Below are positions 1 to 10,976 of a DNA stretch of 64,000 nucleotides, one piece after another. The position numbers and the translations under genes were made by a program. This stretch comes from Phialocephala subalpina. Taxonomy: Eukaryota > Ascomycota > Leotiomycetes > Helotiales > Mollisiaceae. The DNA is taken from positions 636,267 through 700,266 of the forward strand of contig FJOG01000009.1 of the NCBI GenBank assembly GCA_900073065.1, written 5' to 3'. The notes below the pieces were generated by a model. It was not told where the DNA came from, ran no database searches, and saw only the letters and a list, made by a program, of their open reading frames with translations. Position 1 is the first letter of the stretch. Each line of letters begins with the position of its first letter.

Positions 1-1
1 T

Positions 2-1603
2 TACTTCTCCAAGATAGCCCCAAACACCTTGACTTTCAATACTGCGCTTATCATGGGAGGTGGTGGAGGAATTGGGAAAGCAATGGCCAAATACTTCATT
101 GATCAGGGGAAGAAAGTCATTATTGTTGGTCGAACAGAAAAGAACCTTCAAGCTTCTGCAAAAGTACTTGAACATGGAACAACTTACTACGGTACGTGCT
201 TTCCTATTTTTTGAACTGTGATCCCACTTTCCTTCCCCTCAATCCAACTGACCTCCTCTTTCTTCCCATGTCTAACAGAGCAAGTCACTAACTCCTTCCT
301 ACAGTCCTCGACACTGACAACATCCCCTCCACCCCTTCCTTCTGCCAACGCATAATAAAAGAATACCCCGATCTCGACTGCCTAGTCAACAACACAGGCG
401 TCCAACGCCCCCTCTCCTTCACAGATTTCGACCTCTCCAAAGCAGACCAAAGAAATAAGCATCAACATCCGCGGTCCCATGCACCTCATCACCAACTTCC
501 TACTACATTTCAAGTCCAAACCCCACGCTACAATAATAAACGTCTCTTCTGTTTTCGGCTTTATCCCAACATCCGTCATCAACCCCGTTTACAACGGCAC
601 AAAAGCATGGTTACACTTTTTTACTATGAACCTTCGGATTCGGTTGAGTGATAGCGATGATAGAGGGAAGATATCAAGGTGATGGAGATTGCTCCTCCGA
701 CTGTGAGCACGGATCTACAATCGGGTCACATTGAAACTCGTCACGTGGTTTTTGAGACCCCAAATTTATTCTTTTTATAACTTGCTCAAAATAAAATAAA
801 ATCTTACGTAATAAAATCTTTTTGGAAAGATTAATATTAGAATAATAATATAAAACTATATAATATATATAATTATTAATAGTTATTATATAATATAATA
901 TTAAAAATTATATAAAAAGAATTAATTTTCGTTATTAAATATAAAATTTGAATTTGAAATTATTAAATAATACTAAAATCTATATAACGTTTATATCAAA
1001 TTTGAAAATTTATTTGAAAATTATTAATAAATACTTTTTTAATAATATTTTAAAATTTGCAAATTTCGTATAAAATAAGCGAAAATACGCGAAAATTGCG
1101 AAAATCTCAATTTTTAAAAAGTTAATACTTTCATTTATTTTAATAAATCATTTTAAATTTTCGGCAATATTATTATTTTTATTTAAATATTTATATATTT
1201 TAAATAAAAGATTATTTATTACTTTAGTATTAAAGTAATTTTATACTAAAAATAATTAAAATTTAATAAATATATAAATTTAATTTATTATATAATTTAT
1301 ATATATATTTAAGCGAAATTTACTTTTAAATTAATATATTTAATTAAAATATTATATTATTTTAAGCCCGAGAATATTTGACTTTAATTTAATAAAAATA
1401 TAATAGTTCAAAGTTAGAATATTACAAGATCACGTGATGAGTTTTAATGTGACCCGATTGTACATCGAGAACCGGAGGATCCGGACGATAATAAGAAGGA
1501 GAGGAATGAGAATGCTTTGAGCGTGGAAGAGTTCATGGACTTTGTGAGCAATTGGTTGCAGGGTGACAAGGAGATGATCGGAGCTAGGATGAGCGAGGGG
1601 TAG
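2..1603 (+). pseudogene. Short-chain dehydrogenase/reductase (DltE-like) pseudogene, 5' end outside window
   Basis: This is the remains of a classical SDR oxidoreductase. The frame is already open at base 2, so the true start is off the window. The exon to 191 carries a glycine-rich NAD(P)-binding motif (GGGGGIGKAMA). A 113-bp intron (192-304) follows. The next exon has the NNTGVQRP segment, equivalent to the family NNAG motif, and the YNGTKAW active-site segment. An extra A near 449-452 shifts the frame. A second shift lies near 671-676, before VMEIAPPTVSTDL. At codon CTA (715-717) the gene is split by an AT-rich transposon. Reading resumes exactly in frame at 1463 and ends at TAG 1601-1603. 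Two frameshifts plus the insertion make it non-functional. SDR assignment is firm; the substrate is unknown. Confidence 0.85.
716..1462. mobile_element. AT-rich MITE-like element with 32-bp TIRs and TA duplication
   Basis: The left terminal repeat (716-747) begins TACAATCGGGTCACATT. The right repeat (1431-1462) is its reverse complement with two mismatches in 32 bp, and both end at a CACGTG. The element proper is 718-1460 (743 bp) flanked by a TA duplication. Joining 717 to 1463 restores an uninterrupted SDR reading frame, which defines the insertion point. The interior (about 780-1430) is extremely AT-rich with no ORF, while the ends keep normal composition. TA target duplication and long TIRs fit a non-autonomous Tc1/mariner-type element. 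The AT bias resembles repeat-induced point mutation. No transposase is present. Confidence 0.88.
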
Positions 1604-3044
1604 TTGAGAGCTAGTACAAAGACTTTTATGAGAAAGCTATTTCGAAGTAGGAGCATCATTGGAGTGGTACTCCAAGTCGCAATTTGGGATGCCGTTCCCC
1701 AAATCAGTACATTTGTATTCCAAAAGTACTGTTCGGGAACCCGAATCTACAACATATCTGCGATGTATGGTCGAACATACCTCCTCGTAGCATCACAAGA
1801 GGGTACCCGCAGGTATGGCATTTCGCAATACAACCAATGTCCCTCCCTTATTCAGGACATTTGATACCCAAAAGTACTGAAATCTGAAACCTTGACTTCC
1901 AAAAATAACTACAAGCAAAGCCGAATCCGTCACATTTGGAGCGTCACGTGGGGTATGTCTTTTTTTAATGAAGTCCATTGCATGCGATTCTAGAAGCTAG
2001 CTACCTACTAACCATTGCCATCTGGCAGCAGAAGCAGCAATCTGAGTGAAATACCCGCAAATATCACGCAATGGAGAATTAGTCTATCTGTAGAAAGCAA
2101 GTGTGAAAAGTCCTCCGCAAGTGTAATAAACCAGCCATCATCAAGAGAACGTCCCCACGCTATTGGAAATGCATCCCACCATCGAACTCCATCGCTTGCC
2201 ATAAATGCAGTACCAGCAAGAAAGATTGACCAGTCGATTTGAGGAGACACAAAGATGATCGTGCAGCCCGATCAGTTAAGAACTTGCGGAAGATCGAAAT
2301 TTTTTGGTCTATGTGAGAGTGCGCAGTGAAAAGCACTCACAATTGAATTTTTGAGAAGAATGTGATGTGGCGAATCGATACCCGGAAGAAGGAGAAACGT
2401 GAAAGTTGAGCGATGATATCGACGGCCTTCATGTTTATGTACCAGCTTCGAAAGAGTATGATGTATGCCTTTGTCGATTGAGAAGTGCGCCGTGAAAAGC
2501 GCTCGCAGTTGATTTTTGAGGAGAATATGAGATGGCCAAATCGATTTTCGGAAGGAGGAGAAACTTGAGAGTTGACGAGGATGTCGACGACGTTCGTGTT
2601 CCTGTACCAACTTCTGAAGTGTATGAAATGTGCCCATGTCTGTTTGAGAGTCTTGCTGAATGGATGAAGTGAACCGAGAGTAGATCGTTCCATTGAATAG
2701 CAAGAGCAATCGGTTGAAAGTCGAATATGGCCATGAGAAGAAGACCTGAAGTGATCAGAAGACTGACTACGCCTCGGACCGCGAGATTTGATAGGTCGAA
2801 AGCGAATGTGACCGTGAAGAAATGTGACCGTAAAGAAAGGAGACTCTGAACAAATAGTGTGATGCGTCGAAGAAATGTTGCCGTGGAAGAAGAAGACGTC
2901 GGATGAAGCTCGAGTACCAAGGTTGAGGTAAAATAACATCGTCCGAAAACGTGCGTTCAGCATGAAGGGTAGAGCCACTATCTGCGCATCAAAGAATCCA
3001 TGAAGAAAACGCAATCATACGAGTGCGGTTTTCGAGGACCTCCT
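1604..3044. other. Intergenic, no supported gene
   Basis: Several short ORFs occur on both strands but none shows a family motif, splice structure or consistent start. The right half carries a two-copy 166-bp tandem repeat. A GTG-initiated minus ORF at 2008-2250 encodes a hydrophobic, tryptophan-containing stretch and could be a lost exon, but nothing confirms it. Confidence 0.5.
2311..2642. repeat. Two-copy diverged tandem repeat, 166-bp period
   Basis: The unit beginning near 2311 (core GCGCAGTGAAAAGCACTC at 2321) is repeated from about 2477 (core GCGCCGTGAAAAGCGCTC at 2487), an offset of 166 bp. The copies stay alignable over their whole length with roughly 75-80 percent identity by eye. 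Overlapping minus-strand ORFs through both copies reflect low stop density rather than a recognisable protein. Confidence 0.75.
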
Positions 3045-5202
3045 TTACTGCATGCAGAGGACAGTCGAGAGAAGGAGACTCTTGGCCTTCATAGTGGTGC
3101 CACGATCATCTCGGAGAGTGATCACTGGAGTAATGACAAGCTTCAAGCGAGTCTGCCTGAGCTGTAGCTCCATGCTATCAACATCTTGTCTGTCTTTAGC
3201 CATCATGCTTGTTGACGAGAATTTGCCGTTGGTTTCGGGGAATAGGACTTGGAAGGAAACGGGTGTGGCGTTCATCTTCGTTGATACCTCCCATGCCTCG
3301 ATGGTCAGAAGTCCAAGATCTCTACCAGCAACAAGTCTATCACAATCGTAGTTAAGGAATTGTGAGACTATAGTGCGGAGCACCTGGGTATGGTGATTCA
3401 ACTGTTCGGATCGCCAGTCTTGGAAGTTAATACCGTCCATAATCTCCTTGATGACTGCGACTCTTTGGTCAACCAACTTCTGGCGAGCCTCATTCTGGAG
3501 TCCTAAGAAAAGGTTAGTAGAGATCCACAATTAGTTATGTAGTGTGCACAAACCTCTTTCGGAAAACTTCTTTCTGAGAACGTCAAGCTTGGCATCGCAT
3601 TCCTCGCTAAAGCCATACCATCCCTTCATGGTGACCATATTCAGGAAAATGTGTTGACACATAATTCGCATAATGAACCAAAATCTGCTTGTTCGATCGT
3701 TCATTAGAGCAACAGCATGGACATGGGCATCTTGTCGCTTAGCAGGGTAGGTGCAGTTCATGATGAACTCCCATGCGTCCGGATTGTTCTTGATGACTTC
3801 CTGGTCATTCTCTGGTTGTGGAATGTTCGCGTATTCTCGTGCCCAACCCTCAATGACGATGTAAAGGTGGCCAAGTACCTCTCTGAACTCAGGTGCAAGG
3901 TCGGAACCCCCCTCTTCTACATACAATTCAAGGGCTCTACCACTGATGTCTAGTGAGGCGAGTGAAGGCTTGAAGTTCGGATCGTAATTGGGATTTGTCG
4001 GGGTGTCGCCGTACCCGGCAGTGAAGAGCGGATTGCGGATGTTTTGACTAGGGCCTCGCAGGTGACTCTTGCGCATTCTTTCGGAAAGTGTGCCGCCAGA
4101 TGGCATACCAGATGGGGTACCACCATGGATTGGACCACGGCTGCGGAGCTTCTGAGGCGTAGAGGCAGCTCGCATATTCATCTTTGGCGGCGCCGAGCCA
4201 GAAGAAGTTTGAGAATCAAAGGAGGTGTAAGGTGTTGTTGACTTCGGAGATAGGATGTTCCCCATATTGCCACTGCCGAAGCTGGTATTGATGCTATTGA
4301 AGCTCGCCGAGGGTGCAGAAGGTGATTCAAATGGATCACGGATCGCAGTCATAGCGGATCGACGTGCACTTGATCCCGGGTTGGAATTGAGCCACAAAGC
4401 ACGCTTTCCCTTCAACTGCTCATCCTGATGCTTGAGCTTCATGTTAAGCTGCTCAATTTCCTGGGCGAATTGACCCTTGGCCTCTGCCAAAGCTGCCTCG
4501 GATTTTCTTGCCTTGGTCTTCAAGTCCTCCATGCCAAGAAACAGATCTTGGTAGTCGTTGCGATTCTTATCTCGTTCTGCCGTAGCAATTCGAAGTTGGC
4601 GAGCAATTTCGCGAAGACGGTTTGCAAGATTATTTCTCTCAGATGTGATATGGTCAATCTCTTCTTTCAGACGCTTCTCGCGGTCTCGAAAGTCCTTGCC
4701 GATAGATTGCACCTCATTGATTAGTAGAGTTTGGGCGAGCGAGGGTATGTTCGTTGATCGAATGCGGTCGATCAAGCCATTGAGGCGTCCCTGAAATTCA
4801 ATGGCGAGCTCATTCACGCTAGGTGGCTTCCTAATTGTCAGAATATGCGGAGGTAGAGTGGGAGGTGGAATTGTTTACCTTCTGTGTGGATATGAGAACG
4901 CCACCTCCTTCTGAAACCTCCGTCTCGTCGCTGGAATTACGAGTGTGAAGGCTGCACAAAACACCAGCAGGGAGCTTGCCTGTGTTCATACTGTAGTCTT
5001 CGTGTGAGGGCATGTCCCTCAGTCTCTGGAGTAGCTCCTGCTCGATCTGGGCTCTCTCTGGGTTCTTGGCTGGTATTGGGGGCGGTGGAGTCGCGGAGCT
5101 GCCTCGAACACGACCAACCTTGTCTAAAGCACTGAATAACCCAGAGGGATGTCGCGGTGTAGTTGGCGCGCCCTCCTGTTGATGGTTAGGAAGGTAGGAC
5201 AT
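3045..5202 (-). CDS. Fungal hypothetical protein with central coiled coil
   Basis: Three exons: 4879-5202, about 3554-4826 and 3045-3502 (minus strand), giving about 684 residues. The N-terminus (MSYLPNHQQEG) is proline-rich and disordered. Exon 2 opens with a heptad-rich, charged coiled coil (about residues 115-250), continues with a Ser/Gly/Pro-rich linker, and ends in a conserved-looking helical region that runs into exon 3. The 3503-3553 intron has a clear CTAAC branch site and TTAG acceptor. For intron 1 (4827-4878) the expected TTAG acceptor at 4831 puts the next exon out of frame; using the AAG four bases further on keeps the frame. I do not recognise the family. A cytoskeletal or scaffold role is only a guess from the coiled coil. 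The ATG at 5202 is chosen over an upstream in-frame TTG. Confidence 0.8.
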
Positions 5203-5230
5203 TGTCGTGGTTGAAGACAAAACGTGATCG

Positions 5231-5680
5231 AGTTCGGTTAGTCGAAATTGCCTTTAGGTTTGTGGGAAATCTAAGCCTAGAAGTAGGTTACGCCCCTGAT
5301 GAGAGTATCAGTAGAATGAATGGAGGTCAGGCGGTATTGCGACGCATTCAGGTTCGGTGCGCGTGATACCTTAGGATCTGTGGGAGACGGAGCCCGAGAA
5401 GTGACGTGCGACTCTTATGAGAATATTGAAAAGGGGGGAAGAAGCAGGGAAAATATGTGGTAATTACCTGCTACTATCGTCGTGATCGAGAGAGAAGAGG
5501 TTCCGGTGAAGAAGAGTTGAAGTTTGGGTTGATCAGCTCAGGTTCGGTGCGTGTGATTTCCCTGCGATCTATGGGAGATCTAGTCGACGAAACTGAGGTA
5601 CGCCTCTTAGGAGAGTGTTAAAGAAAAGAGAAGAGGTAGAGAAGATATTTCTCCACGATATGGAGTTATCGTCGTGATCG
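5231..5680. repeat. Three diverged copies of a 120-190-bp unit upstream of the coiled-coil gene
   Basis: The word GGTTCGGTGCGYGTGATWYC occurs at 5351 and 5541, and a weaker version (GTTCGGTTAGTCGAAATTG) at 5232. Each is followed by a similar TGGGAGAYC-like segment and a TCT(T/G)ATGAGAGT-like segment. The last two copies also share TATCGTCGTGATCG at 5475 and 5667, an offset of about 190 bp. The first copy overlaps the start region of the coiled-coil gene. Confidence 0.65.
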
Positions 5681-5849
5681 GGAGGCGTGTTGGTTGGGTC
5701 GAAAAGAGCTGAGGGTGACGAGGCCGTTGGTTTTGAAAGCGAAAGGCTGCGCTAGCTCCATCACAGTCATCAACATCAACCGATAAATATGAGTAACCGA
5801 GTTCTCCGGAACAGCTGTAACGGAGAAGGCTCGGGCCGGTAAGGTACAA

Positions 5850-6540
5850 AGTCCTTGCACCCGCCTAGATGGGTGGACGTCCTATTGCACCCGCTGTAAT
5901 GAGAATAGAGCGGCCGTTCTATTGTATTAGAGAACGCTTGCCCCTTGCACTCGCCTCGGTGGGTTGTAGGATTCGTGGAACACTCTAAGCTTTAGTCTTG
6001 AATGTCCCAAAACATAAGGACATTCAGATCTAAAGAAAAGGGTCCACTGCTGCTATACCCGCCGCAGTGGGAACAGAGCACCACGCTCCCAAGGTTAGTC
6101 AACGCTTGTTCTTTATTGAGTCTGGAATGTTTGCTGAACCGTATTGACTCTGTAAGTATCCGCGGAGACTCAAAAAGGGGCTTTATATCTTCTTAGGGCA
6201 GTCCACTTTGTAAGAAGATATGCTGACACCTAATAGATAAAAGCCATTCCAACGAGGCGGGTGCCGTCCAAGAGCATAGTGCTTTACTCTTATTGTAGCG
6301 GGTGCTCGTCGTCGTCGTCGTCCCAACGAGGCGGGTACCGTCCAAGATCGTGGTGCTTTATTCCCATTGCGGTGGGTGCTCGTCATCCCCCAACGAGGCG
6401 GGTACCGTTCAAGATCATGGTGGCCTACACCCATAGGGGCGAGAGCAGCCCAAAAGCAGGGTGCTCTATTCCCAGTATAGCGGGTGTAGCAGGACATCTC
6501 CATATCGAGGCGGGTGCCTCTCAACAGCTTCATACTTCAT
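5850..6540. repeat. Minisatellite array with an inverted left half
   Basis: Right half: units starting AACGAGGCGGGTRCCGT at 6251, 6325 and 6392 (periods 74 and 67 bp), with decayed relatives to about 6540 and probably beyond to 6.9 kb. A (GTC)5 run lies at 6308-6322. Left half: 5854-5965 and 6052-6094 contain the same unit in reverse complement. For example, CCGCCGCAGTGGGAACAGAG near 6059 pairs with the unit at 6346-6378. The array is therefore an imperfect large palindrome with its axis near 6170. Confidence 0.7.
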
Positions 6541-9202
6541 TCTCGTCTCGGCGTGAACATCAAGTTGATGTTGTTTTGGCAAGGCGAGTTGAACGTGGGC
6601 GACGTCCTTCTTACGTCCTCGAAGCGAGGGCCTAGCGTCTACTATACAGAACATCCCCATAGCCTCGACCCATGTTCCTGTTATGGAAGGAGCACCAAGA
6701 CGAAGTTTCCTTTAAGGGGCTATCAGGCTGACGATGACCATGGTATATTCTCTAAGCGAGAACATCCCCGGTTACTAGCTTCCTTAGTATCCCATGGAGG
6801 CAGGAGCAACCTGAGAGCTTCCCTTCTTTATAGCAAGAGCACCACGACACTCCGTTACCATCGAGGTGAGAGCAGTCGGGCCTTGTTGATCGGGATCCCC
6901 AGCCACCCTATGGAAGCTGCCGACATTGCAACACATAGCTACTCCCATAGCTACTCGCGTCGAGATAAGGACAGACCTGAGGCTTAGTTTGTATCCTACA
7001 GAGGCAGAGGGAGAAGCAGCACTCCTTAGGTATCCCATCAAGGTAGTCGACCATGTCTTTTCAACTTGTCTACTAGGTGTCCAACCTCTGCAGGAGTACT
7101 CAGACAGTTCCTCGCTGATTGATCTTTAGCTGTTAACCTAAAGGTGAAAGTAACTTCGAGATTCCTCTTCTGTACGACCATCGAGCAGTCCGGACAGAGA
7201 CCGGACACTTTTGTCTCCCACTTAGGCAAAAATATGCCATTTTGGTGTCCAGTTGGTGTGCTCTCAAGTGGGAATAGGTCTGGCCTCAAACCGCTTTCCT
7301 CGAATGTGGAAGAGTATTTGCTAGGCATCGGAAGAAAGGATAAGCAAACACTGCATCTGTCCAATCTGTTGGTACCCAGAAAGACGTCTACTACCCAGAA
7401 AAAGGGTGAGGACCACGCAAGCGCGTTGCTTTCGCCAGTGTCCATTTTCTTGTCGGCAGATTTGCAGAGACATATCGAGGGTGACGAACTCCAAACTGGG
7501 AAGTCTCTAGCCTCTTCCTTGACTTTATGGTCTGGGACCTAAGTCTGCAACCGCGTGATCTTTATTCAAGTATGATTCTTTTCCTTCCTGGCAATGGCCG
7601 GTAACCTATGCTTGGATATAGGCATGAAGTGTTCAGACAAGTCCATGTGGTCGATACCGAAGCGGAGGCTGGTGGAGGGAAATCTCTTGCTGCTTCGTGG
7701 CTCCATCCAATAAGAATAGGATAGGAAGAATGCTACCAGTATCTATTTGTCTATTAGCAGGCTATCCAGTGTACCGCATCACCAGAAGTACATTACCTTC
7801 CTCTGTATCCTTTATCAAAGTTGCAGGCTCCCGACAATCTACCATGGCTGGAGTGGATTTGCTACGCAGACAAGTTTATGCAGTCCATGGCAGATCACTT
7901 ACAATCAAGCATCTTGTGGCATGCCATCCCGTAAAAGTATAAGTCCAGGAAACGTGCTGACTTTACCAGTGCCTATTCATGGATTAGCAAACAGGCAAGA
8001 CAAATGTCCTAGGGTACATCGCCTCTACCCCTATTTATTGTACCACTTACTGATTCCCAGAACTCAAATATGGGTGAAAGGGTCCAACCGCTGTATGGAT
8101 AGTAGCCAGGCTGCAATTTGAAGTAGCAATGTCTCTGTCGTGTGGCTTCTAGCCCTGGAAGCATATAGCCAGTCCATTCACCGGCAGGATAGCAAGATTG
8201 GAGTATCCAATTGAGCGACTCGTTTTTATCCCTCTGCTTTCAGCAGCCAGCGGTGGCAAGATTTCAGCAATGGACGATATTTCCGACTCTCGATTCCTGT
8301 ATATGGAGGTTGTGACCATTTCTTTGGTGTATGCCATCGGAGCGCTTCGGAACGGGGATTCATCCATGCGAGTCAGGGGGTGTGCATCGGTTTACCCTTA
8401 TCCACGCTCCAAACGAACATTTGCAGACTCCCCCAAACGGAGATGAGATCTGTCTTTGATGTATGATCTGTACTGTAAAGTGTTCTGGACAATGGAGATC
8501 TTGGTATACCGTATATTCTTCAGGAGCAGGCTCACTGTCGTGGAAGCTGGACATATCTCAGCTAAGCATCTTCGGGCACCGGTCAGCATCGGGCTCTCAG
8601 GAGCAGGAGAGAGTTTTCGTTTCGGATACTATCCAATCTGCACGAGACTGCATCCTAGAAGACTGTTATCCAGTATTTGTGCTACTGTGAGAGTATGACT
8701 CACCTGGGTTTGGAAGCTGGAATGGTCCAAGGCGACCCTTCCTGGAGATCGTTTCCAGGCCGAGGAGTTCAAGAGGAGAAGAAGTTCCCACTTCATCTGC
8801 TATCTTTGTTCTGCTGCGAGGTGTTTATTGATGGTCCTCTCCGGTGTTGTCCAATACATGGCCAAGGAAGATCGGAGTTGTCTGGTGTTGTGAAAGGCCT
8901 CAGCCTCGAGGCTGTGATTCAGCAATCACACGCTAACATAATCGTCCGTTTATCTCCACGTGGTTTCCGTCTTGTTTTGAAGCTATTCATACCACGCTAC
9001 GGGGTGGGCCCGGCGTTCTCCTTTTCCGGCGCTATAATAGACGAACAGTAGCCTCTGAAAATAAGTCGTTGCCTCCGGTGTGGCTTTCTTCTAGTGCTAG
9101 AGTCGTTGCCAAGGATAGCTGAAGCCTCCCTTTCCTTGTGAAACTTGGTTCTTGTATGACCACCATGGGCTCTTGTCTTGGTAAGAGCCAGAAGGGAAGG
9201 GT

Positions 9203-9610
9203 TTAAATCTTGGATTTGCTCAATTTGACGTTTCCTGGGCTCTCAAGTGAGTAGAGAAGATGAAAACAGAGGCGAGTGAGGGCATACCTGCTAAATCGCA
9301 TGTCGGCTCTGGCGTTATAGCAAGACTAAGTGCCCACGAGCGGCCAGTCCAAGTCTTTTCACCTGATATGATTTCCTCTCTTGCATGGATATACCATTGA
9401 TGTGGTTCTGGTTTCCCCAGGATGGAAATTGACACGATAGAAGGGAAGAGGCTATCTTCAACTTGGAGTCGCAGAAGACTGGCAATGAATGCCTCCAAGT
9501 AAGTACAGTACATGACCCAAAAGTGGCATGTTCAGGAATGCTTACCTCTGAAAAGCTGAAGCCACATTGTCCCTGCTTCCTTCTATTGCAAGTCCAATCA
9601 TAGGTAACTT
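9203..9610 (-). pseudogene. Possible spliced gene fragment, unidentified
   Basis: On the minus strand three blocks join in one frame. A 5' block runs from about 9610 to 9546 and contains YDWTCNRRKQ. A middle exon (about 9492-9288) contains KPEPHQWYIHAREEI and EKTWTGRSWALSLA. A last exon (9234-9203) ends NVKLSKSKI and TAA. The intron 9235-9287 has a GTATGC donor, a CTCAC branch and a CAG acceptor; 9493-9545 has a GTAAGC donor but a weak GAG acceptor. No start codon could be placed, because the frame meets a stop upstream near 9630. I do not recognise a family. It may be the 3' end of a degraded gene or a coincidence. Confidence 0.3.
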
Positions 9611-10976
9611 GTTGGCGGGTTTATTCCTGATTATAGAAGAGCAGGTCTGCTGCTGCTAGGCAGGTGGATGAAATTGGACATTCTTGACAGGGGAAGAGAC
9701 CTGGAGCATTCAATATTAACACAAGTGTTCATAGTCTCCTCTCTTTTGCCTGATTTTGATGCCTGATTCCGACCAAATTATCATTGATCTTCAGTCAAGA
9801 TCTTTCTTCTGTCCTCTCTCTGTGTGTGAATTTGTCAATTGGGCACGGATGTGGGTTGTTAGTGTTCTCGGTGACGAGGTGTCCTCTGGATCAAAGGGTA
9901 TAGCGCTGATGAGGTCCTGTCTTGTGCTCGTCTGCTGCTTCTGGGTCTAGTCCAAGCTACGATTCATACGTTGAAGATGTGGCCACGCCTTTGTGTAAGT
10001 CGGTGTTGTTTTAGGAGCTTCTAGCTGTCGATGAAGTCTGAGATTGGCTGAAGGACAGTCCTTCATCTTCTCTAGTTCTGGTTCTGGTTTTCTGAGCGAA
10101 TTGCAGCTGTCAGCACAATACTGTACATGATTATCATGCTTTTGACAGATATTACAATAAAATAAAGGGTTCTTTTTACTGTGGTTATGGGCAGCAGATA
10201 CCTTGGGCAAGGTTACTGGCAGCAGGTGTGAGAGATAGTATAGGATTCCAAGGCAAATTGAGGCAATTCGATCGGATGTTCGGCAGGTTCTAGCACTTGT
10301 TCAGCCGTTATTCGACGGTCAAGGTGGTGATTCTGGTGTTGGAAGTTCAGAAGCATTGCTAGGGAGCCAAGGTCACAAGAACACCGCCAAGCGAAATTTG
10401 GCACCCAGCAGAACATCACAACAAAAGCAGCATAATGATCATTGCTGCATATGCAAATATGATGGAACTTTACATCACATCTTCGAATGTTCAATTGTGT
10501 TTTGCCTGGAGGCAGATTGGCAATTCAGGGGATCTTTTAGTATTCGCTACCTAAAAACGCCAAGCAGGAACTAAAGGGGATTTCGCAAATGAAAAACCAG
10601 TCTGTTCACAAGTAAACTGTCCTATGTGCAATCAGTCAACGCCCAATGACGCTCCATGACCTTCAAGGAAGGGTTGGATCGCATGAGAAACGGCTCCTAT
10701 GGTGAGAGAAATCAGCGAGTATTCTGGAAAACATCGGAATCATCGATATGCCGAAGTCGAGACCAAAGAATAGGTCTTTATGGGAATCGTGCCGATGATC
10801 GAGCGAGCTGGAGGTTGAGACTTGTTGTGGAGGCGGAGTCGATTTGTGGTTCGTGTATCGAGACCGTTGGAGAGGTGGTATTACTGCAGTTTGTCAGAAC
10901 AAAAACACCTGTAGGAGTGTGGGTTTTAATACCTGAGCCGATCCTAAGATGAGTAGAGAAGGCCGCGATTAGCATC
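9611..10976. other. Intergenic with cysteine-rich ORF fragments
   Basis: Short ORFs carry zinc-finger-like spacings: CNICQKHDNHVQYCADSC on the minus strand (within 9947-10210), and HCCICKYDGTLHHIFEC on the plus strand near 10430-10500. Neither extends into a full domain or has a convincing start, and they lie on opposite strands, so I do not call a gene. The right end should hold the 3' UTR of the splicing factor. Confidence 0.4.

Larger units (their letters stand above)
5203..9202. other. Gene-poor block with decayed repeats
   Basis: Four kilobases without a confident gene. The first 1.7 kb is made of diverged direct and inverted repeat units (annotated separately). From about 6.6 to 9.2 kb the sequence has normal base composition, short ORFs on both strands and scattered short recurring words, but no protein motif or splice pattern I could follow. 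A transcribed non-coding locus or long-dead repeat is possible. Confidence 0.5.

Noticed and set aside
2008..2250. Minus-strand hydrophobic ORF (DWSIFLAGTAF) overlapping a plus ORF
   Set aside because: No ATG, no splice partners and no recognisable family; too short to support.
2337..3014. 225-codon minus ORF and two overlapping ones over the 166-bp repeat
   Set aside because: Starts from non-ATG codons, three frames open at once, and repeats explain the similarity within them.
6261..6987. ORFs of 124-157 codons in the minisatellite array
   Set aside because: They follow the repeat period and are open on both strands; no protein features.
7038..7542. Overlapping ORFs of 135 and 132 codons on opposite strands
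   Set aside because: Mirror ORFs without motif, intron signals or start context.
10356..10574. Zinc-finger-like HCCICKYDGTLHHIFEC
   Set aside because: Resembles the start of a PHD finger but lacks the remaining ligands and any flanking exon.
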